Positions 8,810 through 17,659 of a stretch of 64,000 bases of DNA are shown here, in pieces. The DNA comes from Pseudomaricurvus hydrocarbonicus. Lineage in GTDB: Bacteria > Pseudomonadota > Gammaproteobacteria > Pseudomonadales > Cellvibrionaceae. The stretch is taken from positions 186,001 through 250,000 of the forward strand of contig NZ_JAAONZ010000006.1 in NCBI RefSeq assembly GCF_011602365.1, written 5' to 3'. How positions within the stretch are numbered: the first letter of the stretch is position 1; every line of letters starts with the position of its first letter. The notes under the pieces are model-generated. The model was not told the DNA's origin. It saw only the letters and a list, made by a program, of their open reading frames with translations, and made no database searches. A program made the position numbers and the translations under genes.

Positions 8810-8812
8810 CTT

Positions 8813-9130
8813 ATGCATTGGTTGATTCTGGTGCTAGCGGGTCTGCTTGAAATTGGCTGGGCAATTGGGCTGAAGTATACAGAGGGCTTTACGAAACTTT
8901 GGCCCACCGTCGGTACGGTGTTATCCCTGGTGGCGAGTTTTTTATTGCTGGGCGTGGCAATGAGAGCATTGCCGGTGGGAACTGCCTACGCGGTATGGGT
9001 AGGGATTGGGGCCGTTGGTACCGCCATACTGGGTATCGTGTTGTTCAACGAGTCTACCGAAATACTCAAGCTGGTCAGTCTTGGTTTAATCTGTGCCGGC
9101 ATTGTGGGCCTTAAACTGGCCCATGGATAA
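8813..9130 (+). CDS. gdx: Guanidinium exporter Gdx (SMR family, formerly SugE)
   Basis: A 105-residue small multidrug resistance protein with four membrane helices. The sequence follows E. coli SugE/Gdx closely: [19 protein letters not shown] with the proton/substrate Glu in helix 1, [19 protein letters not shown], and the end GLKL. These dual-topology dimers exchange guanidinium for protons across the inner membrane. ATG 8813 is chosen because the SD GAGAGG (8802-8807) is correctly spaced; a GTG at 8807 overlaps it. The guanidine-II riboswitch just upstream independently confirms the substrate. Single-gene unit; a TetR gene converges from the right. Confidence 0.95.
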   Translation: MHWLILVLAGLLEIGWAIGLKYTEGFTKLWPTVGTVLSLVASFLLLGVAMRALPVGTAYAVWVGIGAVGTAILGIVLFNESTEILKLVSLGLICAGIVGLKLAHG

Positions 9131-9171
9131 CCAGGCACTGTTGTCGAGCTAAAGCGGCTGGAATGAAAGGA

Positions 9172-9816
9172 TTATGCGCAACTTTCGTTCTGAACCCTGT
9201 CAATCAACGCCGAGATATAGCTTTTAACATCCTCATGCCCTGCAGTAATTCCCAGGCTCTCTTCCATCACCAGCGTTCTGGCTACCGCCAGCAATAACAA
9301 ATTTAGCCCGGCGGGTGTGAGGGATTCCTTGGCGGCAGCCTCGTGGTTCAAGGTTGCTTCCAGCAGTTTGGCTCGCCGTTGTCGAGTGTGTTGGGTGTAG
9401 CTGGCGATTTCCCGTTTGATGGCTTCGCGGTGACTGGCCAAAGCCATAAATTCCATCGCGATGGCGGTACGATCGGGGTCGAGAAAGTTAGCCCATAAAC
9501 TGCCGAGGGGTAATGAGGACTTGAAGGCACCATCCTGCTTTTCTACCGTTGCTTCCACGGCACGGCGAAACACCGCTAAAAACAAATCATCGGTGGTGGG
9601 GAAATAGTAGTGGATCAGTGACGGCTTGACATCGATACTCTTCGCCACTCGGCGGCTGCTGACCGCTGCGTAACCCGACTCCAGCATCAGCCGTTCGGTG
9701 GCGTCGAGGATCAATGCCCGGGTCGCGGACTGCTCAGAACCCACTCGCTGTCGTACAGTGCTTTTCTTTGGCGGTGATTTTTCCGTAACCTTCTTGGGCG
9801 GCTTGCGATCTGTCAT
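9172..9816 (-). CDS. TetR/AcrR family transcriptional regulator
   Basis: A 214-residue one-component repressor. After a basic, lysine-rich leader (PPKKVTEKSPPKKS) comes the TetR DNA-binding domain, about residues 30-78: TRALILDATERLMLESGYAAVSSRRVAKSIDVKPSLIHYYFP, with the typical recognition-helix end YYFPTTDDLF. The C-terminal ligand domain has no recognisable specificity. SD AAGGA precedes the ATG. It is the only regulator between 9 and 17 kb and lies on the same strand as the downstream hydroxylase and Rieske genes, so it may control them; the CAACA-TGTTG motif at 12457-12467 is a candidate site. That link is inference. Confidence 0.9.
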   Translation of the reverse strand: MTDRKPPKKVTEKSPPKKSTVRQRVGSEQSATRALILDATERLMLESGYAAVSSRRVAKSIDVKPSLIHYYFPTTDDLFLAVFRRAVEATVEKQDGAFKSSLPLGSLWANFLDPDRTAIAMEFMALASHREAIKREIASYTQHTRQRRAKLLEATLNHEAAAKESLTPAGLNLLLLAVARTLVMEESLGITAGHEDVKSYISALIDRVQNESCA

Positions 9817-10029
9817 TGTGTCCTTCGCAATTACAGTGATTGAGCGACCGTATAATACGGGGCTAGCCGCTTTGGACCAAGTCTTAACAGCGATTGACTG
9901 CTGTTATCCAAGGCAGGTGGCCGGTGATTGTGCGAGGACGATACCAATGTCTCCAGCCTCCTGTCTCTGAAGGCAGGAGCTGAGTGTATACCTATTGACA
10001 CGGCAACTGCATGTATGGACTTGGCCGTT

Positions 10030-10794
10030 TTAGCTCGCGTTTTTGTTCTTGCCCCAGCCATCACCGGTATCCAGTGTGCCGAATAACCAGTCATAGAACA
10101 GGGAGATGGTGGCAAAGTTACCACTGGTGAAACGCGAGTGATGGATATGGTGCATATCGGAGGCGTGCTTGAGGTATTTAAACGGGAAGCGATCGCTGTT
10201 CTGACGATCGTGGTTGTGAAGATTGATTTCGGAGAAGGCGATCCAGGTCAGTATCAGAGTGACAATGTGGAAATCACCCATAATGAAGCTCAATCCGAAC
10301 ACGGTGCCGACATACAACCCCAGGCCCATGGCCACTTCCAGTGGGTGAATGTAACTGGAGTCCATCCGGCAGGGGTCCTTCTGTTGATGGTGAACGGCGT
10401 GCACCCAGACCAGTGGACCGCCATCGTGGAACAGGAAGCGGTGGGTCAGGTAGTAGAAGAAATCATAGACCATCAGGATCACGACAATATCGACCAGGTA
10501 TTTCCACCACACCTGGGGCGCGTCGGTAATCACGAACGGAATGATGCAGACGTAAATCACGGCCGTGAAAACGAGCCCCCACTTGCGGTTCCAGGCCTGA
10601 TTTTTCACCCAGTGGGGTTTGGTGGATTTTTGCTCGACCACCGAGTGATTGAGATCACTGATTTCTTTAAAGACGCCAAAATGGGTTAACACCTTGCTGG
10701 AAAGGAAGGGTATCCCCATCACGCAAACCGCCATGATGAGCGACAACCAGCCCTCATAGTCCGCAGCCAGTGTGGAAAAAAACGTTGTATCCAT
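10030..10794 (-). CDS. Membrane di-iron hydroxylase (sterol desaturase/fatty acid hydroxylase family)
   Basis: A 254-residue membrane protein with the three histidine clusters of PF04116 enzymes: HRFLFH at 118-123, HAVHH at 132-136 and HHIHH at 215-219. The histidines bind a non-haem di-iron centre that activates oxygen for C-H hydroxylation or desaturation of hydrophobic substrates such as sterols, fatty acids or carotenoids. Membrane helices are seen at about 18-34, 74-90 and 98-116, and a pair at about 157-190. SD GAGGTGAT is well placed. It stands between a TetR gene and a Rieske oxygenase on the same strand, which fits the oxidative catabolism around it. Substrate unknown. Confidence 0.88.
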   Translation of the reverse strand: MDTTFFSTLAADYEGWLSLIMAVCVMGIPFLSSKVLTHFGVFKEISDLNHSVVEQKSTKPHWVKNQAWNRKWGLVFTAVIYVCIIPFVITDAPQVWWKYLVDIVVILMVYDFFYYLTHRFLFHDGGPLVWVHAVHHQQKDPCRMDSSYIHPLEVAMGLGLYVGTVFGLSFIMGDFHIVTLILTWIAFSEINLHNHDRQNSDRFPFKYLKHASDMHHIHHSRFTSGNFATISLFYDWLFGTLDTGDGWGKNKNAS

Positions 10795-10916
10795 TCTGTA
10801 TCACCTCGCGTTATCGTCATTATTTTTTGTTGATTGGGTCGTGGGCCGGTGGGCATCAAAGTTGCCTTCCGACCCGTTTCTGATTTAGGTCTTATCGAAT
10901 TTGGTCCAGTTCGGAA

Positions 10917-12347
10917 TCAGCCGTTAGTGTCTGCCAGCAGATAACGATCCAGCTCCCGATGCATGTTCAAAATTAACGATTCTTGCTTTTCCGCCAGCCA
11001 CGCCTGCTTCATCCCCTGAGAGCGCAACCCTTCCTGTACCCGGGGCAAATTGCTCAAATCCTGACGGGGGATCAGTCCCAGTTGTTGTTCGGGGTCGGTC
11101 ACCTCCAGCACTTCAGCCCGTTGCGGGGTTTGGGCTGCGGGCAGGGTTTTCAGGGAGCGGATCTCGAAAATACATTGATTGGGATCGGTTGGGTGGGGCA
11201 GCACTCGGTACATGGCTGCGTTACCCGCTTGCGGTAGAATCAGGATGTTTGGGAAAATAAAATTCACACCGCCCCATTTGCCCACATTCTCAGCCGTCAT
11301 TTTGGGCATGGGACGGTTCTGTTGGGCGGCCGTCTCGTATTGCAGTTTGACGTATTCTGCGCCGGGATTCGCATCAGCGGGCAGATTTTTCTCCTTTAAC
11401 GACAGCAGTAATTCAATATCGGCTTTGAGGATCATGGCCTGTAACCCTTCCGCCGTCAGGTTCATTCGCTGTGCCATAGCGTCAATCATGTTGTCTTGCG
11501 AGGTGGGCTCCTGCACGTGTCCGGCAATGGGCGTTTTGGCGCCGCCAAAGAAATGGCCATGGCCATTTTGCTGTGGGATGTAGGTCAGATCCCGATAGAA
11601 CATTTCACCGTCCTGGCGATCACCGTAGACCACTTCGCGGCCCACTTTTTCCAGTTGAGGGTGGGTGGCGGACACATGATAGGCCTCGAAAAAGGCTTCC
11701 TGTGCGACCTTCCAGTTGCAGGGAACCGGGGCCCGCTTCCACCAGTCGTGGTGCATATCGGCCAATACGAAATCCTCCAGAAACGGTTTGACCGGAGCAA
11801 TAAACTCCTCAAAAGGCTGTGGGTTTTCATCCAGATTGATGAACACAAAACCGGCGTACACCACGCAGTGAACGGATCGCATAGCGACGTCTTCGTCGCG
11901 CAGATTGCCCCCGGCAAACTCGTTGCGCTCCAGAATCATCTGAATATTGCCTGCCAAATCCCAACGCCAGCCGTGGTACGGACAGATAATTTTATGGTCC
12001 TTAAAGTGCCCACAACCTTCACCCAGTGTGGTGCCGCGATGGGGGCAAAAATTGTAATAGGCCTTGACGTTGTTCTCATCAATCCGTACCAGCAAGATGG
12101 ACTGGTCACCAATCTTGTAGGTGGTGTAATCACCGGTTTCAGGTATTTCATCCAGCCGCGCAGCGGCCTGCCAGACCTTTTTCCAGAGTTTTTCAAACTC
12201 CAACTGAGCAAATTCTGTTTCGGTATAACGGCCCGTGCCCACGCTCTGGGTGCCTGTTTTCCAATTCGAAGGCCAGTCATTGAAGCTGATGAGAGTGTTT
12301 TCTTTTGCAGACGTTGCCGGGATCAAGTTTTGGGTGATTGCGCTCAT
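10917..12347 (-). CDS. Rieske non-haem iron oxygenase, alpha subunit
   Basis: A 476-residue oxygenase. The Rieske [2Fe-2S] ligands are C101-P-H103 and C122-x2-H125; the mononuclear iron site is in EAFFEAYHVSATH, with H224 and H229. The position normally held by the Asp that bridges the two metal centres is Glu221, as reported for the carnitine monooxygenase CntA. Start ATG 12347 has a strong SD (GAGGA). No beta subunit, ferredoxin or reductase gene is nearby, so electrons must come from elsewhere. It is divergent from the amidohydrolase. The second Rieske gene (39900-41300) has the same architecture. Mono- or dioxygenation, or demethylation, cannot be distinguished here. Confidence 0.9.
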   Translation of the reverse strand: MSAITQNLIPATSAKENTLISFNDWPSNWKTGTQSVGTGRYTETEFAQLEFEKLWKKVWQAAARLDEIPETGDYTTYKIGDQSILLVRIDENNVKAYYNFCPHRGTTLGEGCGHFKDHKIICPYHGWRWDLAGNIQMILERNEFAGGNLRDEDVAMRSVHCVVYAGFVFINLDENPQPFEEFIAPVKPFLEDFVLADMHHDWWKRAPVPCNWKVAQEAFFEAYHVSATHPQLEKVGREVVYGDRQDGEMFYRDLTYIPQQNGHGHFFGGAKTPIAGHVQEPTSQDNMIDAMAQRMNLTAEGLQAMILKADIELLLSLKEKNLPADANPGAEYVKLQYETAAQQNRPMPKMTAENVGKWGGVNFIFPNILILPQAGNAAMYRVLPHPTDPNQCIFEIRSLKTLPAAQTPQRAEVLEVTDPEQQLGLIPRQDLSNLPRVQEGLRSQGMKQAWLAEKQESLILNMHRELDRYLLADTNG

Positions 12348-12456
12348 GGAAAGTCCTCGCCTGAGGTGATTGCTGGCAAATGTACCAGTCATTTATTGGT
12401 TGTGATTGTGGGATCTATGGTAGTTCCCCGGGAGTTAGCCTGTCCTTGATCTGGGT

Positions 12457-12467
12457 CAACACTGTTG
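12457..12467. promoter_or_regulatory. CAACA-C-TGTTG palindrome between divergent genes
   Basis: An exact 5-1-5 palindrome in the 235-base region separating the Rieske oxygenase (minus) and amidohydrolase (plus). The same 11-mer recurs at 37845-37855 before the second BVMO gene. Candidate operator for a shared regulator; no binding data. Confidence 0.4.
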
Positions 12468-12582
12468 TGTAGTTGTGGGTGCATGATGGCTTCACTGCCA
12501 GGGTGCTGTAGACCTTAAATAGCGCCTAAACAGCCCCGTACCATTAATCAGCACCACACAATAATGAGCTGGAGACAGAGCG

Positions 12583-13899
12583 ATGAAAATGAACGACATG
12601 GTGATCATCAGCGTGGATGATCACATCAGTGAGCCCCCGGACATGTTTAAGCGTCACCTGCAGGGTGAGGATCTGGCCACCGCGCCACAGTTTCATACCA
12701 CCGAAGACGGATCCAACTACTGGACCTATCAAGGCATGACCATGACGTCCGTGGGGCTGAACGCAGTGGTCGGCCGGGTACCGGAAGAATACGGCATGGA
12801 ACCGCAGTCCCTGGCGCAGGTGCGCAAGGGATGTTATGACCCGCAAGCCAGACTCGATGACATGAACGTCAATGGCATTGCGGCTTCGTTGAATTTTGGC
12901 AGCATCGGTGGCTTTGATGGCAGCCGTTGTTTTCACAATGCTCCGGACAAGAATCTGGCCCTGATCCACCTGCGCGCGTATAACGACTGGCACATTCTGG
13001 ACTGGTGTGCGACGGACCCTGGTCGCTTTATTCCGTGTGCCATTTTGCCTACATGGGATATGGACGCCACCGTTGCTGAGATTGAGCGCGTAGCGTCCAT
13101 GGGCTGCACGTCGGTCACCTTAACCGAAAACCCCACCAAAATTGGCCTGCCCAGTATTCACAATGCCTATTGGGAACCCATGTGGAAGGCACTGTCCGAC
13201 CACCAGATCACCATTTGTTTGCACATCGGCTCGGGTAACCCGCAGCCCCACGCATCGCTGGAAACCCCGATTGAAGCCTGGATTACCACCATGCCGATGT
13301 CGATTGCCGTCGGCGCCGCCGATTGGTTGCAGTTGGAAGCCCTGCAGCGCTACCCCGATCTGAGAATTTTTCTGTCGGAAAGTGGCATCGGCTGGATTCC
13401 TTACTTCCTGGAGCGGGCGGACTTCAGTCATTCCCGTCACACCGCCTGGACTCACTCGGATTTCGGTGGCCTGAAACCCAGTGAGGTGTTCCGCCGGCAT
13501 TTTATGACCTGTTTTATTGACGATGCGTTCGGCTTGAAGAACTTACAGGACGTCGGTGAAGACATGGTGGCGTACGAATGTGATTACCCACACTCCGATG
13601 CGCTGTGGCCGGAAGTGCCGGAATACCTGGTGAAGTCGCTCGATGGTTTGTCGGACCTGCAGATCGATAAAATTACCCACCTCAATGCCATGCGCTGGTT
13701 GCGGTTTGACCCCTTCAAGCATTACACCCGTGAACAGTTGAGTGTCGGTGCACTCAGGGCTCAGGCGGCGGCGGATGGTGTGGATACGACGCCCATTTCC
13801 AGTGGTGGTGCTGCACCTCTGGCTGAGGGTGAAGAGAAGCGTCGCATTACCTCTGGCGACATAATGAAAATGTTTGAAAAGCAAGCGAAAGTGGCGTGA
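12583..13899 (+). CDS. Amidohydrolase family 2 (PF04909-type) metal-dependent hydrolase
   Basis: A 438-residue TIM-barrel protein. VDDHISEPPDMF near the N-terminus (Asp12-Asp13-His14) is the beta-1 metal motif in its D-x-H form; LHIGSGNP near residue 213 supplies the next histidine, and ECDYPHSDALWP near residue 330 the conserved late aspartate. Relatives include ACMSD-like decarboxylases and ring-cleavage hydrolases, and they are frequent in aromatic and alicyclic degradation clusters. SD GGAGA lies upstream of ATG 12583. It is divergent from a Rieske gene and upstream of a TfdA-type dioxygenase and BVMO. Hydrolysis of a ring-opened intermediate, or decarboxylation, are both possible. Confidence 0.87.
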   Translation: MKMNDMVIISVDDHISEPPDMFKRHLQGEDLATAPQFHTTEDGSNYWTYQGMTMTSVGLNAVVGRVPEEYGMEPQSLAQVRKGCYDPQARLDDMNVNGIAASLNFGSIGGFDGSRCFHNAPDKNLALIHLRAYNDWHILDWCATDPGRFIPCAILPTWDMDATVAEIERVASMGCTSVTLTENPTKIGLPSIHNAYWEPMWKALSDHQITICLHIGSGNPQPHASLETPIEAWITTMPMSIAVGAADWLQLEALQRYPDLRIFLSESGIGWIPYFLERADFSHSRHTAWTHSDFGGLKPSEVFRRHFMTCFIDDAFGLKNLQDVGEDMVAYECDYPHSDALWPEVPEYLVKSLDGLSDLQIDKITHLNAMRWLRFDPFKHYTREQLSVGALRAQAAADGVDTTPISSGGAAPLAEGEEKRRITSGDIMKMFEKQAKVA

Positions 13900-14058
13900 T
13901 CGTGAGGGGCTGCCGGTTAACTCTGGCAGTTCCGTTGTGGATGGCAATGATCAATGATTCGCGACGCCGAATTGCAGAAGACAAAAAAGACAAAAAAGAC
14001 AAACATCAGACAATCAACAGACATAACAAAGTCCTATTGATGCAGGAGAACTCCGATA

Positions 14059-14904
14059 ATGAGTCATGCAGCCGCAGTACAAGCGACGGGTAAATTGAAA
14101 TATGAAAACATTTCTGAATTCATTGGCTCGCGAATTCTGAATTCCAAAGAAGAATTGTTGAGCGGTGAACTGGGCAGTGAGCTTCGTGAGTTGCTGGAGC
14201 AGCGTGGCGTACTGGTACTGCCCAAGATTGACTTTAGCGATGATGAACAGGTGCAATTCACCGAAACTATTGGCAAGTTTTTGCCCGAAATACAGGGACA
14301 AAAAGTCTACAACATTTCGCTGGATAAAGAGAAAAACCCCAACCGGGACTATCTTAAAGGCTCGTTGTACTGGCACTTGGACGGCACCATGAACAAAGTG
14401 CCTATTGGCGCCGCCATTTTGACCAGCAAGGTGTTGCCCACCTGGGGAGGCAATACCGAATTCTGCAATACCTACGCCGCCTATGAGCAGTTGTCAGAGG
14501 AGGATAAACGGCTGGTGGCCGATAAAAAAGCCATGCATTCTGCCTGGACCTCTTTGTTTTATTACGAACCCGAGCCCTCTTCTGAACAACTGAACGCACT
14601 GATGGGGTTGGGTGAAGTGAATCTGCCATTGGTATGGACTCATCAATCGGGTCGCAAATCACTGGTGTTAGGCTGTACCGCGCATCATGTGCTCGATATG
14701 ACCCCCACCGAGAGTACCCGCTTATTGGTTCGGTTAAGGGAGTGGGCGACCCAGCCGAAATTTGTCTACAGCCACGAATGGTCCGTGGGGGACACGGTCA
14801 TCTGGGACAACACCGGTACCATGCATCGCGCCATGCCTTACGACCCGGACTGTGGTCGTTTGCTTCACCGCACCAAAACCGAAGGCGTAGAGCCGATTCA
14901 GTAG
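14059..14904 (+). CDS. TauD/TfdA family Fe(II)/2-oxoglutarate dioxygenase (paralogue 1)
   Basis: A 281-residue enzyme with the complete facial triad: H106-x-D108 in YWHLDGTM, and H256 in GTMHRAM, with Arg267 in GRLLHRT as the 2-oxoglutarate carboxylate ligand. Family members use 2-oxoglutarate and oxygen to hydroxylate carbon next to sulphonate, ether or carboxylate groups. SD AGGAG precedes ATG 14059. It has two paralogues in the window (19802-20653 and 35586-36434) of almost the same length with the metal ligands at near-identical positions. It is followed by a BVMO gene. Substrate unknown. Confidence 0.9.
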   Translation: MSHAAAVQATGKLKYENISEFIGSRILNSKEELLSGELGSELRELLEQRGVLVLPKIDFSDDEQVQFTETIGKFLPEIQGQKVYNISLDKEKNPNRDYLKGSLYWHLDGTMNKVPIGAAILTSKVLPTWGGNTEFCNTYAAYEQLSEEDKRLVADKKAMHSAWTSLFYYEPEPSSEQLNALMGLGEVNLPLVWTHQSGRKSLVLGCTAHHVLDMTPTESTRLLVRLREWATQPKFVYSHEWSVGDTVIWDNTGTMHRAMPYDPDCGRLLHRTKTEGVEPIQ

Positions 14905-15010
14905 AGCGTAGACACAAGGTTTATGAATGCGCCGCCAGTGTCAGAGAGTGACCTGCGGTCAGGGATTCTCTGGTTCCCCTCGCGTCGCGTTTAGTTGTCT
15001 GTCTATTTAT

Positions 15011-15054
15011 TAAAAATATCAGGTTAATAAAAATATCAGGAATACCCATCCTGA
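15011..15054 (+). repeat. Direct repeat and hairpin in the BVMO leader
   Basis: TAAAAATATCAGG occurs at 15011-15023 and again at 15028-15040; the second copy runs into an inverted repeat TCAGGA/TCCTGA (15036-15054, 7-base loop). It lies 20 bases before the BVMO start and may be an operator or leader structure. Confidence 0.4.
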
Positions 15055-15074
15055 ACTCAATGAGGTTGCAAGCC

Positions 15075-16928
15075 ATGACTCTGTACGATGTGGATTTACC
15101 GTCAGCCGAAGACATCGATATTCCTGCGTTAAAGCAAAAATACCAGCAGGAGCGTGATCGGCGCATGACCCGGCAAGGGCAAAGTCAGTATGTGAAGCCG
15201 GTGGAAGATTTGTCTTATACCTACGAAGGCGATCCGTATACGCCTGTCACACCCCGTGAGCCGGTGAATGAAGACATCGACGTGGTGATTTTGGGAGGCG
15301 GCTGGTCCGGCATTATGGCCGGGGTTGAATTAAAACGCGCCGGCATCAGCAATTTCCGCAATATCGATCACGCTGGCGATTTTGGCGGTGTCTGGTATTG
15401 GAACCGCTACCCGGGGTTGCAGTGCGATAACGATGCCTATTGCTATTTGCCATTACTGGAAGAAACTGGCTTTATGCCTTCCAAGAAGTTCACCGAAGGT
15501 TATGAAATTCTGGCGTATGCACAATCCATTGCCAAACAATACGAGCTGTATGAAAAAGCCCTGTTTCATACCCTGGTGAATCAACTGCGATGGGATGAGA
15601 GCCGGCAGCGCTGGATCGTGAAAAGCAAACAGGGTGATGAGATTCGTGCACGGCATTTGATCGTCGCGAACGGCCTGTTGAATATCCCCAAATTACCCGG
15701 CTTGGAGGGTATTCACGATTTCAAGGGACACATGTTCCACACGGCCCGCTGGGATTACGATTACACCGGTGGCAGCCAACGCGAGCCGGTGTTGGACAAG
15801 CTGGCTGATAAAAAAGTGGCGATTGTCGGGACCGGGGCCACCGCCGTGCAGCTGGTGCCGTACCTGGGGAAATACGCCAAGCAGTTTTATGTGTTGCAGC
15901 GCACCCCCTCCTGTGTTGACACCCGGCGCAACTCGGAGACCGATCCGCAGTGGGCCGCTTCACTGAAGCCTGGCTGGCAAGCGGAGCGCCGTGCGAATTT
16001 TCATCGCGGTGCCAATGAGCGCTATCAGCCCGGTGAAAGCGATATGATTGTCGATATCTGGACGGAAGTGAACCGCCGACTCACTGATCAGTTTAATGAG
16101 CAGGATTATTACCCGGACATGGCCGGGTACGCAGAAGACCGGGACGTGATGGACTTTCGCGTGATGGAACGTTTGCGTCGCCGCGTGGATGCCATTGTCG
16201 AAGACCGCAACACCGCTGAAAAACTCAAGCCTTATTATCGGTATCAGTGCAAGCGTCCGACCTCTAACGACAATTATTACCAAACCTTCAACCGCCCCAA
16301 TGTGGATTTGATCGACGTCTCACAATCGCAAGGGATACAGCGCCTGACGGAAAAGGGTTTTGTGGCCAATGGTCAGGAATATGAAGTCGATTGCATCATC
16401 TTTGCCAGTGGCTATGAGGTGACCAGCGACCTGGACAGGCGCTGGGGCTTCGAGGTATTTGAGGGCCGCAATGGCTTGTCGATGTACGACAATTGGGCCG
16501 GGGGGTATCAAACCCTGCACGGCGTCATGACCCACGGCTTTCCGAATATGTATGTGATTGGCTTGAACCAGGGCGGTTTGAACTCAAGCCTTACGTTGAA
16601 CTTCGAAGAGCAATCCAGGCACATCAGTTACATCATTCAAGAAGCTATGAATCGTGGCGATGCGACGGTTGAACCCACCGAGGATGCACAGCGTGCGTAT
16701 GTGCAACATATCCGCGATACAGCCGTGGATCGCACCGAGTGGATTCGCGAATGTACCCCCAGCTATTTCAACAACGAAGGCAAGCCGGACATTGATGAAA
16801 ACGGCAATGAAAAATACCGTTTCTATCTGGGTGACGTTTACGGACCGGGCTGGGATGCGTTTGTCAGCCTGTTGGAAAACTGGCGTAAGCAAGGGGATCT
16901 GCAGGGGCTGTCGATCACCAGGCCTTAA
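15075..16928 (+). CDS. Baeyer-Villiger flavin monooxygenase (paralogue 1)
   Basis: A 617-residue class B flavoprotein monooxygenase. After an N-terminal extension (DIDIPALKQKYQQERDRR) come the FAD motif LGGGWSG (G74-x-G76-x2-G79), the BVMO fingerprint F-KG-HMF-H-TAR-WD (216-227) and the NADPH motif GTGATA (252-257). It should insert oxygen next to a ketone to give an ester or lactone. The long N-terminal extension is shared with larger-ring BVMOs of the cyclopentadecanone type. ATG 15075 is chosen over ATG 15060 because GAGG is correctly spaced before it. Paralogue 2 (37949-39805) aligns without gaps through at least residue 230. Confidence 0.93.
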   Translation: MTLYDVDLPSAEDIDIPALKQKYQQERDRRMTRQGQSQYVKPVEDLSYTYEGDPYTPVTPREPVNEDIDVVILGGGWSGIMAGVELKRAGISNFRNIDHAGDFGGVWYWNRYPGLQCDNDAYCYLPLLEETGFMPSKKFTEGYEILAYAQSIAKQYELYEKALFHTLVNQLRWDESRQRWIVKSKQGDEIRARHLIVANGLLNIPKLPGLEGIHDFKGHMFHTARWDYDYTGGSQREPVLDKLADKKVAIVGTGATAVQLVPYLGKYAKQFYVLQRTPSCVDTRRNSETDPQWAASLKPGWQAERRANFHRGANERYQPGESDMIVDIWTEVNRRLTDQFNEQDYYPDMAGYAEDRDVMDFRVMERLRRRVDAIVEDRNTAEKLKPYYRYQCKRPTSNDNYYQTFNRPNVDLIDVSQSQGIQRLTEKGFVANGQEYEVDCIIFASGYEVTSDLDRRWGFEVFEGRNGLSMYDNWAGGYQTLHGVMTHGFPNMYVIGLNQGGLNSSLTLNFEEQSRHISYIIQEAMNRGDATVEPTEDAQRAYVQHIRDTAVDRTEWIRECTPSYFNNEGKPDIDENGNEKYRFYLGDVYGPGWDAFVSLLENWRKQGDLQGLSITRP

Positions 16929-17010
16929 CACAGCCTGGTTGAACATCGGTTCACCTTCAAGCCTGGTGGCGCCGTTAAGCTGACGGTTCGATAGACGGTT
17001 CGAGAAACGC

Positions 17011-17655
17011 TTAACGTGCCATTAGGCCTGCGTTGGTGGGGCTCAGTTTCAGGCGCAGGGCGTTCTGGAAATAACCGACGGTGGCAAACTGACCCACCAG
17101 CACAATCAGCTCGAACAACTGCTTTTCACTCAAGCGTTCTGCCAGTGTTGCCCAAGTGTCATCGGAGATCATGGCGTTTGTCTGCAGTTCTTCTGCCGCT
17201 TTGAGTAACGCACGTTCGTACCGATTCCAGTAGGGCGAGGACGAGCCCGCGGTCACGGCTTCAATATCCTCGCTGGTGAGGCCAACTCTTTTGGAAACCT
17301 GGACATGCTCTCCCCAGATGTAGGGGATTTGACACAACCAGCCGACCCGCAAGATGACCAGCTGCCGGTCTCTCAGTTCGAGTGAGGGATTGTTCAACAG
17401 AAACACAGAAACATCCGACACCTTGTCGAACAGCTGCTCATGGCACATCGCTGTGAGCAGCATGTGTGGAACCTCTGCGTCCGCCATGGGCACGTCGTCA
17501 CCGCTGGCAACGCCGATAATTTTGGCCAGTTGATTGCGCGCCGCGGTCATCTCCTCTGCAGTGTGTTGTGGTGAAATGCGGGGCGGTTTGCCGAGGATGT
17601 CGTCTTCACGGGCCTGAATGGATTCTGGAGTGTTCATGTTTTCGACCTGTGGCAT
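17011..17655 (-). CDS. Carboxymuconolactone decarboxylase (CMD/AhpD-like) family protein A
   Basis: A 214-residue all-helical protein of the CMD fold; the core is LRDRQLVILRVGWLCQIPY and WGEHVQVSKRVGLTSEDIEAV. Unlike AhpD it lacks a CxxC pair: the motif here is WLCQIPYIWGEH with one Cys, so a peroxidase role is unlikely and lactone or decarboxylation chemistry, or a binding role, is open. It is the last gene of a five-gene minus-strand operon headed by a TfdA-type dioxygenase, beginning 4 bases after the NTF2-like gene. A second CMD protein lies two genes upstream. An inverted repeat CGTTAAGC/GCTTAACG (16973-17016) overlaps its stop codon. Confidence 0.82.
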   Translation of the reverse strand: MPQVENMNTPESIQAREDDILGKPPRISPQHTAEEMTAARNQLAKIIGVASGDDVPMADAEVPHMLLTAMCHEQLFDKVSDVSVFLLNNPSLELRDRQLVILRVGWLCQIPYIWGEHVQVSKRVGLTSEDIEAVTAGSSSPYWNRYERALLKAAEELQTNAMISDDTWATLAERLSEKQLFELIVLVGQFATVGYFQNALRLKLSPTNAGLMAR

Positions 17656-17659
17656 AAAG

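Noticed and set aside
16973-17016. Terminator between BVMO 1 and the CMD gene
   Set aside because: The CGTTAAGC/GCTTAACG arms overlap the CMD stop codon, the loop is long (28 bases) and no T-tract follows.
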